This document shows, piece after piece, positions 56,260 to 64,000 of a DNA stretch of 64,000 bases. Both the position numbers and the translations under genes were made by a program. The notes under the pieces were generated by a model that was not told where the DNA came from, searched no databases, and saw only the letters and a list, made by a program, of their open reading frames with translations. The first letter of the stretch is position 1. Every line of letters begins with the position of its first letter. The DNA comes from Coprinopsis marcescibilis (Eukaryota; Basidiomycota; Agaricomycetes; Agaricales; Psathyrellaceae): positions 1 through 64,000 of the forward strand of contig ML210210.1 in NCBI GenBank assembly GCA_004369085.1, given 5' to 3'.

Positions 56260-58315
56260 GGTTATGTTATGTTATGTTAGGTTAGGTTAGCGGGATGAGG
56301 TAACGGGTTGCTGTTGGTGTTGGAGGGAAGTTTGGTCGATTCGAATTGGTTTTGAAGATGGAGGGAGTGGGGCGAGGTCAGGAAGAGAGTAGGGTAGGGT
56401 AGAGAGAAGAGAAGAGATAGAGATAGACACAGAGAGAGAGAGGGACAGAGGACTGACTGACCGACTCCTTGCGAAGCGAGTGCGACTTGTTGTTTGAGCT
56501 CGCGTTCCAGCCTAGCGAGCGAGGCTATTTTGGGTGAGTACGTCATTATAGGTATTACTTGAATCGGGCGCTTGAGCCTTGCTTGGCGTTTGCGTTGGAG
56601 AGTACATAGTTGAAGAGGACTGAGAGTGGTTCGTGCGTAATGAACTTTGATTGATAGGGGCACTACACGCTATGTACAAGGTTGTTTCGGAGGGAAGGAA
56701 AGAGGAGGCTGAAGCGAGTGTGCGTTTAAATTAAGACTGGTGCAATAAATGAACTTTGAATTCCAAGCTTCCAAACGCCCGTGACGGTTTCTGGAAGCCT
56801 AACCGGCCGGTCCAGGCAGCTACATAAACGGTAAGTAGAGCCTGAGGCCGAGATGTCCGTATGGCATAAGTGGGCTCGTGGATGCCTATCAAAGTTAAAT
56901 GTTGCTCATAGTGGAGTCATTGCATTACTTATTCGGTTGGTTAGCGGTATCATGTGCAGCTCCTTCGAGCGATGTATCGCCAAGCGGCAGATAATCATCC
57001 CCGATAGTCAACTAGAGGCAGGGAGACGGGGGATACTATGATTCACCCTGTCCAACAGCCTCACCGCAGCCTGCCTGCAGGAGGCTGCAATTTATGTACT
57101 TATCGGCGGATTCGCCATAGTATGCGTGATAGTCCTGCATAACGATCAAGATGTCAGTCAGTTATTGTTATTATCATCTACATATGTATGTTCTGGAATG
57201 TGTGTAGTGGCCCGTTTACGCCAGGTGGTTCTGAGTGTCCTGTCCACTCTGCCCATAGATGGAGAAGGGACTAGGTATGGAAGCGAGGTTGTAGCGTTAT
57301 CTAGCTACAGTATTGTGGCTTGGCTGGCGGCAGTTTGCTGCATAGTAAATCTATGGGGACACGCGTCGTGGAAACCTGCGAGCGTTCCCCAGCTGTTTGC
57401 GATTGGCATCGCAAAGAGGGTGCAGCGAGCTATTCGAGTAGGGTGCGGAGACTCGAGAGTCCTGAGCATGAGGCTGATGAGGGTCTTGCGATCATCATAG
57501 TTGTTATCAGATGAAAGCCGTCATGTTAGTACTCACCAATTAGTTGTCTGCGGTTTGAAACGTATGGGTGGTTAGGGCGCTTGAGGGAGGTCCAGCGGCG
57601 TTGAGGACGGAAAGACACTGCCCCCATCACACCTCGGTGCGGATGGTCAGGGGCATTTGCTGTTCTCGCGGCTCATTGCACGCAATACTCCCCCTATGTC
57701 AGATTTCTGTGCTTGGTGTTTCGTAAGAGCGCTCTGTGCGTGTGCTGTCCCCGGTTGTCCGAAAGGTTAACCCTTTGGTGGACCCTTGGTTAGGTGCGTG
57801 TCTCGCGGGGCCGCTGGCCATTGGGAAATCCGGAAGTTGGTGGGCGGTGAATGGTTAGTCAGGTTTTCGTCGTACATGCTACCACAGGTCGATGGTCACA
57901 ATCCGGTGTGTTGTCGCCGTCAATTGCGACAATCATTATCATAAACGATAAAGGGTAACAGGGGGCCCGAGCCGAACGGCCGTCCGGGCTTGTTCGGGGC
58001 TGTAGGATACGCCGTTAGATGGAGGAAAGACGTTTGTAAAGTGCTCTACAGAAAGCTCAGATGAGGCCGCCATCCGGGACGTCACGCGAGGTGGCGGCGC
58101 CGAGCCGAAAAGCCGAGTGATGCATGGCCAGTGATTGGCTGACTGCTGGTGGGATTGTTGTGCAGACGGGCGGCTGGATGGCGAGGCAGCCCGCAGCGCT
58201 TTTCCCGCAAGCCTGTTTTCTCCCATCCTTGTTATCATCGTTCTCGACTTTTTTTCTCTATTCCCCTTCTCCCCTTTTCTAGCCGTTGTGACTCTGTCGT
58301 GAGTCGACGGCGCCC
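56260..58315. other. Intergenic region of 2 kb
   Basis: Contains a short gttatgttatgttaggttag run (56265-56290) and a GA-rich tract (56395-56460). Open frames at 56853-57500 start at GTG or lack motifs and are not called. The last 60 bases before 58316 are strongly CT-rich (ctctattccccttctcccct), a common core-promoter feature in basidiomycetes. Confidence 0.45.
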
Positions 58316-61071
58316 ATGTCTGCACGCCGAGATTCCTGGACCAAGAACTACGAAGAAGTTGATTTTGAGGTCGCCCTAGAGCGAGACAGGATGCTTCCCT
58401 CGCCCACACCGACCTCTTCAGCCTCCATGCCAGTCATGTCGCAGTCCGGGGCGACGCAGGCCGCGACTTTCCTAAGCCAGAGTGTATCCCAGCCCACCGT
58501 CGCCTCGTCCTCGTCATCGTCGGGCCACGGCCACCAGCACCAGCGCATGCCGCCGCCAACGCAGCAGGACCAGCACGATCCATCCGGAAACAGCTTCTCC
58601 CGATCGCCGCGCTCGTCCAGCTTCAAAGCCTTCCCGTCATCACCTCTCAACCCCGCCTCGCCCTTCTCCACGCCGCTGCCACCCAGCATCCCCCGCTCAG
58701 CGTCCACAAACGCCGTTGCTACCCTCGCTGCTGGCCCCAATACCTCACCACCGCAGGCCCAGCTCGCAAGCCCATTCGGTCGGCCAGGCTCGCGGCAGAG
58801 CATCAACTTTAGTCGGATGCCCTCTGACATGTTCAACGGCAGTCCCTATCCAGGCATGCCATCCGCTGGCTCGCGAGGCTCCATGATCCTCTACCGACGT
58901 GCGGAGCCCGGCTTGAGCGGCACGGCGACACCCCCCCTCCAGACCAACCACACCGGAGCGACAGACGACAGCCTGCTCCCCCCGCCGCCCCTCAGTGCCT
59001 TTGCCATCAACCGCGCCTCGACATACAGCACCTCCGGCGACTCCATCATCTCCATGGGCAGCGACTCAAAGTACCCCGCGTCGGTGCTGGGCGTCACCTT
59101 TGGGCACGGCGGCGGGTACGGCACGGAGAGGGGTCTGGTTGCGTATGCGTACGACCCGGAGGAGGATGAGGAGAGTGATGATGGGGAAGACGATTGGCTG
59201 CACGATCCTGAAGTCGAATATCCAGGCTCGGGCAAGAGCTCGACCAGCGGATCCGCCAGCAGCAATAGCCATGGCCACCCCGTCAAGGCTGCTGCTGCTG
59301 CTGGCCGCACCCCGCCAAAACAGTACGCCTCGCCGCTCATCCCATGGCGCGGAATCGTCAATATCAGTACCCTCGCGCTCATGGTCGCTGCGCTGCTGTG
59401 TCTTTTTGCTGTGTATCCGATGTATTTGCATTACAAGGATCAGCCGGTGAATGCGAGGATTACGGGAAACGCGAGGATCAACTCGACTGGACAGGCTGTG
59501 GAGGATGATTTCGATACCGTCACTGGTGGTGGTGGACCCGCGCCCACGGACCCTGGACGCACGAGAGTGACACAAACATCGATCAACGACAGCGGCTTCA
59601 ATCCAACACGGCGGTCGTTATGGCCCTGGAAGCGAAATAACGAGGAATGGGTTGCGTAAGTCGTCGGACTTTGTTCCTGCTGCGGACAATGCTGATTTTT
59701 ATTTGCATAGCGCACTGCCTTCAACGTCGTACAAGCTCCCGTACTCAATACCCCCTGTGCAAGTCCCTCCACCGTCCGAACGAGCTATTCTGTCTGATTG
59801 GAAGGAGCTCATCGACGACCGGACATTCGAAATCGACTGGCACAAGGCTATTCCTGTTAGCTGGTCCACCGAGACGTCGCCAGAGTACATCCCTTCCATC
59901 ATTCCTCCTCCTGCTGAAGACTATAGCGTCTGGGATCTCGCGTATTCATTCATCGCACCCTGGTCAGGAGCTCTTGGCCTCAACCTCTCCTTAACATTGA
60001 CGGAATTCCCATTGGCGACGACGGAAGAGTGGGGTATGTGGCAGCCCTCGAGGAGCGATGCGGCGTTGGACGGGTCGTCTGCGGTCTCGCTGTATAGCAG
60101 CAAGCGGATATGCGTGCCGGCTGTCAACGGGGAGAACGATGTTCTGGTCGAGGTTGGGTTGCTGGTGTTGGACTACCGGAGCCGTGAATCGCAGGAATTC
60201 GCAGCAAGGGCGATCAAGGCTACTGTGAGTTCTCGTTCTTTCTCTTTTATATATATACGGTTGGGAAGCTTTTTTGGCTGTCCTTCTCGATCGATGGTAC
60301 GCCGATCGAATCAGTTTCGCGATGTGTTGGTGTGGCGTCTGGATTTCATTTTTTTCTTCCTTTTCGGAGCTTCGTACGGTTGTTTGGTGGATTGCGTTGT
60401 GGGTGCGGTCCGTTTTACGTGTGGCTGGGTTGGCAGTTTTGCTTCCTTTTTTGGGTTGGCGTATCGTGCAGGATGCTGATTTACCTTGTTATTTTGTAGT
60501 GGGTGAACAATGTCTGGCGGATCGATGATGGTATGACATGGAGTGATGTGAAACTATCTGGGGATCGCTGGGAGCTACATACGCACACGCACACGGACGA
60601 CAAGAAGGAGCAGAAGAAGAAGCACAGGGAGGAGAAGAAAAAGCAAAAGCAGGAGCGCAAGGAGCGTAAGAAGGAGGAAAAGAGGCAGAAGGAGGAGAAG
60701 AAACGGCGGAAGGGTCATGAAGAGCGCAGCGAGGAGCCGAAACCCAAGCTCGTCTCGTTGGATATGCGGTTCAACGACCTAGGTGCGTTTTCTTTTTGCA
60801 ATCTTGGTCGGACGTGGCTCATCGGTTCGTTGTAGGCGAGCAATCGGGGCAGGAACTGGTGTATGTGAAATATATCAGATATTACCGACCGACGACGGAG
60901 ATTTCGGAAACGTCCGAGGGTGTGCTTGCTTCGGTGCCGTACTACATCGACTTTTGGACGGAGGACGCTGCGGAGGCGTGTGCTGGGGTGGAGACGGAGA
61001 GCCTTGATATCGTGCTTGATGTTAATCGGGCTATGGCGCTATCTGTGACCACTGGCGACCAGTTGCGGTAG
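58316..61071 (+). CDS. SKN1-like N-terminus fused to an unidentified lumenal domain
   Basis: Four exons, 58316-59655, 59711-60224, 60500-60782 and 60836-61071, keep one frame of 790 residues. The first exon matches the SKN1 cytoplasmic tail and anchor of the gene at 14376-17760: SAGSRGSMILYRR, GDSIISMGSDSKYP, RGLVAYAYDPEEDEE, DDWLHDPEVEYPG, IPWRGIVNISTLALMVAALL and the NARINSTGQA segment. SKN1 would enter its GH16-like domain soon after this. Here instead follow WKELIDDRTFEIDWHKAIPV, RICVPAVNGENDVLVEVGLL, WVNNVWRIDDGMTW, a 50-residue Lys/Glu-rich run (60599-60740), and LVYVKYIRYYRPTTEISETS to stop. I recognise no glycosidase motif in this half. The exon 1 donor is a perfect GTAAGT overlapping a TAA, so an unspliced 447-residue form would stop there. 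Confidence 0.75.
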
Positions 61072-62649
61072 TCGATGCGCGCGAGGGTTACATCCTTTGT
61101 TGGTCAGCCAGCTATCTATCTGTTGTGGCATTCCTGTGTCACTATTGATGGCTGGGTGTATACCCTTGCGTTGGATACCCCTGCCTCCCGCTTTCGGTGC
61201 TCACCGCCCTCCCCGCTCGAACCCTTTTTCCCGTGATGACGACACCTGCATGATCTTCAAGACGACGACGGACCGCTTACGACCTGCTGCATTATCAACC
61301 TCCGACACAACTGCACACTAAACCTACCTATAGACGACATCAAGCTATTTTGCCAGCATGCAGCACGCGATTCATTCGGTGTTGCGTCATGGCATGTCTT
61401 TTTGTTATGGTGTCGCTGTATTCATCATCTTTTTCCCCCCCTCGCATCCGTTGATGTTTTCTGTTTGCCTGCTTACATCTTTTTTTTTGCTGCTCGCTGT
61501 CTTGCATTTCTCGGACGATACCAAGTTTGGATACCAGTTTCCTTTCTTTCTTTATTTCTTTTTTCTTTTGACTTGCCATCTCGTTTTAGCTACTACGTAC
61601 ATCCATCCACACCGCCCGCTAGGCATTTTTTCTGTTTTACTATGTGGTGCCAGCCAGCGCGTTATTGTCTGGACACTCGTTTTTTTTTTTTTTGGACTTG
61701 GTTTAGCTTGAAGAGATGAAAGAGATGATGAGACCGACCGACCGCCTGCCCGTTTTTTTTTGGTTTGAGACTTTTTGAGTACATACTATCTACCCCATTT
61801 CGATTTGATGTTTTTATAATGTCGTCGTGTTATTTATATCCATTATCCTATTCATCCCTATATCATACTTTTTTCTTCACTTTTTTTCTTTGAGCTGTGC
61901 GTTGCGTTGTGCCTTGTGGTTGGTTTGTGCAGCCAGCCAGGGTGCTTTTTTTATTTTTGGTTCGTTACGCGTATATCGTTTAATTGTTTTGTGGTTGTGG
62001 TTTGGATGGTTGCGTTGGATTTTGGATAGATAGATGGATGGATAGATGGATGGACAACGTTTTTTTCAACTTTCTACTTCAATTTCCAACTTTCAACTTC
62101 CACCTCCAACTTCCACCTCAACTTTCAATTTTCAACTTTCAACTTTCAACTACTTCACCCCCAACTACATTAAACAGTTAAACTTTTAAACGGCGGGCTG
62201 TCGGTTATCGATCTATCTAGCGTCCCTTCTTTTATCTAGTCGTTGCATGTACATCCAAAACAAAACTGTCGGTCTTTTCTGTGGATTATAATATGATTTT
62301 TTTAACTCTCTCATAACTCTCTCTCTCTCTTTCTACCTTTTGTTTGGAGCTTGGGTGTTGGTTGTTGGAGGTTTGGAGAGGAGGTTGGTGGGTGAGGGTA
62401 CGAGGAGGTTTGCAGAGGGTACGAGGAGGGCCGGGTAGGGGTTGGAGGCTTTAATCTTATTTCTTATCTCTTATCTTTATTATCTTATCTTATCGCGGCA
62501 GCATGTCTCGGTAAATTTGAGATGTGAATTGAGAAATCGGAAGTTGGAAGTTGGAACCCAGTGTTGATAACTTGATATCCGAGTCAGAGCAGGTAGGTAT
62601 CGGAAGGGTCGTCATGGTGGGTAAGTACTTGGCAACGCTGGTTTCATTG
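61072..62649. other. T-rich intergenic and 3' flank
   Basis: About 1.6 kb without a gene. From 61400 to 62350 the plus strand has many T runs of 6-14 bases. Minisatellite caactttcaacttccacc units (62075-62155) and GATA/TCTTATCT-type simple sequence (62460-62500) follow. Short frames in the T-rich part are an artefact of TTT/TTC codons. Confidence 0.6.
62075..62155 (-). repeat. GGAAGTTG-type minisatellite, inverted
   Basis: Units caacttt/caacttcca repeated about ten times; the complement gives the ggaagttg / gaaagttg units seen at 55150 and 55935. Another short run lies at 62535-62560. Confidence 0.75.
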
Positions 62650-64000
62650 TTACTTGTTAATAGAAGGCCCCAGTCCCTCCTTCCAACACTTCATTTCATC
62701 GCACGATTTGACAATCAAGCGGAGGGCGTTGAAGTATTCCCGCTTGTGCTTATCGCGGTTGGCCTCTGCCAGCTTCTGTTGCAGGGCAGCGGCTTCCTTG
62801 AGCAGACCGACGACCCCGTTGTGTCTGTTCATCTGGGAGAGGTACGTGGCGCTGTTCCGGATGGAGTATGCAAGCGCAGAGGCGGCGTCGCGGTCCTCAG
62901 GGTCGTCCGCCACGACCCGTTTGCGCACCTCCGTAGCCTCAGCCGCAGTGAGCAGCGCATTCTCCGTGTCTCCACACGCCGAATAGATCCCTCCGAGATT
63001 GTACAGTGATAGGCCGAGTGCAGCTTCCAGCACCAGCCGGTTGACCGAGTCGACGATGCCCAGGGCTTCGATTAACCGCCTGCGGATTGCGATGGCCTCC
63101 TGGACCCGTCCGAGTTCTCCTAGGTAGAACGCACGGTCGTGGAGAGAGTCTGCGAGGGTCGCTTCGAATGAGTGGGGGTTTTGGAAGGCAAGTCGGCGCC
63201 TGATTTGAATGGACTCTTCGATGGCCACGAGTGAGCCCTTGCTACGGCCCAGAGCATGATAGTCGGACGCGATGCAATACAAGGAGCGAGCCAGGTCCGC
63301 CTCGTACTTCATCGTGGACGGCGCCCTCGCCGTTATCCGGTGTCGGATCCAAAGCGCTTCTTCGTTAAAGGTGACAGATCCATACACATTACCGAAGCAG
63401 GCAGCGTAGGTGTGGGGTGCGCCCGCGAGAAGGAACTCCATGTTTGGCTGGGGATCGGGGGTTGCGAATAACTGTCGACGGTAAATCTCTGTTGCTTCGC
63501 TAATTGGCGCGATGGAGTCTTCTTTGAAGGTTCGGCGCGAGTCTCGGTGGTATCGGTGATGTGCTAGGCCGCATAGCGAGGCTGCGAGGCTGAGGTTGTA
63601 TTTCGAGGGTTCGGATGCTGACAAGGGCCGTGCAATGTCAACGGTCTCTTGCGACAGATCCTCGGCTTCTTTGTGGCGCTTGTGCTTGCTCAGAGCGTAG
63701 GAGAGGTTCCGAAGGGGGGTCACCAGTACTGGGTTTAATCTGGGAGGATCGAGCGCCAACAATCGACGCGCCAACTTCACGGCTTCCTCGCTGTTCAGAA
63801 GACACTCATGGTACCGTGCAAGCTCCGACAGGCACCGAGATACGACGCCCAAACTCAAGACCAGCTCTTCATGAACTTTGAGACCGTCCTCCCCGGTGGA
63901 CTCGATAATATCGCGGTATAGGCTTGCTGTTGCCTTGGATGCACGTAAAGCCTCCTCGTGTCGCATCCCTTCCTCCAAACAGTTGGAAATTGAGTACAAA
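62650..64000 (-). CDS. TPR protein, inverted paralogue, cut by window edge
   Basis: The minus strand codes for at least 449 residues of the TPR array found at 52443-53791, in opposite orientation and highly similar (MRHEEALRASKATASLYRD, LSYALSKHKRHKEAEDLSQ, CGDTENALLTAAEATEVRK). Differences include an in-frame loss of seven residues (VQEAIAIRRR against VQEGITVGLEAIAI) and small changes around GNVYGSVTF. It stops at GLGPSINK, right where the other copy continues GLEPLEEAIDVYRG, so about 120 C-terminal residues, including the last repeats, are missing. The 5' part lies beyond the window. It may be a truncated gene or a pseudogene. Confidence 0.75.
   Translation of the reverse strand, partial: LYSISNCLEEGMRHEEALRASKATASLYRDIIESTGEDGLKVHEELVLSLGVVSRCLSELARYHECLLNSEEAVKLARRLLALDPPRLNPVLVTPLRNLSYALSKHKRHKEAEDLSQETVDIARPLSASEPSKYNLSLAASLCGLAHHRYHRDSRRTFKEDSIAPISEATEIYRRQLFATPDPQPNMEFLLAGAPHTYAACFGNVYGSVTFNEEALWIRHRITARAPSTMKYEADLARSLYCIASDYHALGRSKGSLVAIEESIQIRRRLAFQNPHSFEATLADSLHDRAFYLGELGRVQEAIAIRRRLIEALGIVDSVNRLVLEAALGLSLYNLGGIYSACGDTENALLTAAEATEVRKRVVADDPEDRDAASALAYSIRNSATYLSQMNRHNGVVGLLKEAAALQQKLAEANRDKHKREYFNALRLIVKSCDEMKCWKEGLGPSINK

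Noticed and set aside
56265..56290. Telomere-like gttatg/gttagg run
   Set aside because: Five- and six-base units, too short and not TTAGGG; it lies between genes, not at an end.
57126..57500. Hydrophobic frame of 124 codons
   Set aside because: Starts at GTG; no ATG, splice pattern or motif supports it.
61358..62181. Several Phe-rich frames
   Set aside because: Produced by T-rich 3' flank; no motif.
62368..62410. G-rich tract as quadruplex promoter
   Set aside because: G runs are mostly two bases long and no gene starts nearby.
1..64000. CRISPR array, rRNA genes or prokaryotic operons
   Set aside because: No regularly spaced repeats of that kind and no rRNA segments were recognised; gene structure is eukaryotic.

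Overview
The window looks like nuclear DNA of a filamentous basidiomycete, most likely an Agaricomycete. The genes carry many 48-70 base GT-AG introns and lie on both strands without operons. The families seen are typical of mushroom-forming fungi: FunK1-type kinases, F-box proteins, DUF6533 membrane proteins, a DUF1996 secreted protein, SKN1/KRE6 beta-glucan synthesis proteins, a lectin-like single-pass membrane family and NLR-associated TPR proteins. No species can be named from the sequence alone. All assignments come from reading motifs and translations by eye; no database search was run.

Bases 1-12,600 are an accessory region. They hold two diverged LTR-like direct repeats, an HNH-nuclease gene (copy A), the decayed 3' part of a SKN1 gene, an unidentified multi-exon gene, short tandem duplications, a third HNH relic (copy C), and a complete but mutated pogo-like DNA transposon with terminal inverted repeats and TA target duplications (9539-12549). 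The parent of the duplicated block follows: HNH copy B (12677-13951) tail-to-tail with a full SKN1 gene (14376-17760). The block HNH + SKN1 3' half therefore exists twice, and the left SKN1 part has a frameshift, a nonsense codon and a 5' truncation.

Bases 18,000-40,400 are mostly single genes: a 991-residue disordered protein, two tandem seven-helix membrane proteins, a DUF6533 membrane protein, a sugar transporter, a secreted DUF1996 protein, an F-box-like protein, a small PX-domain protein and an F-box/LRR-like protein.

Bases 40,780-50,330 are a three-unit tandem array of about 2.75 kb per unit. Each unit pairs a FunK1-type kinase (+) with a convergent single-pass membrane protein (-). 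A fourth unit start is truncated. All three kinases have lost the catalytic loop aspartate, by deletion or by Asp-to-Asn change, so the array looks like an expanding and decaying pseudokinase/receptor-like pair.

Bases 50,500-64,000 contain a TPR protein gene whose N-terminus resembles the post-NACHT part of fungal NLRs. Its 3' end is duplicated upstream, and a second copy lies inverted 9 kb away at the right edge. Between them are a four-helix MARVEL-like membrane protein and a 790-residue protein whose N-terminal half matches SKN1 but whose lumenal half shows no GH16-like sequence. GGAAGTTG-type minisatellites are scattered through this last part.
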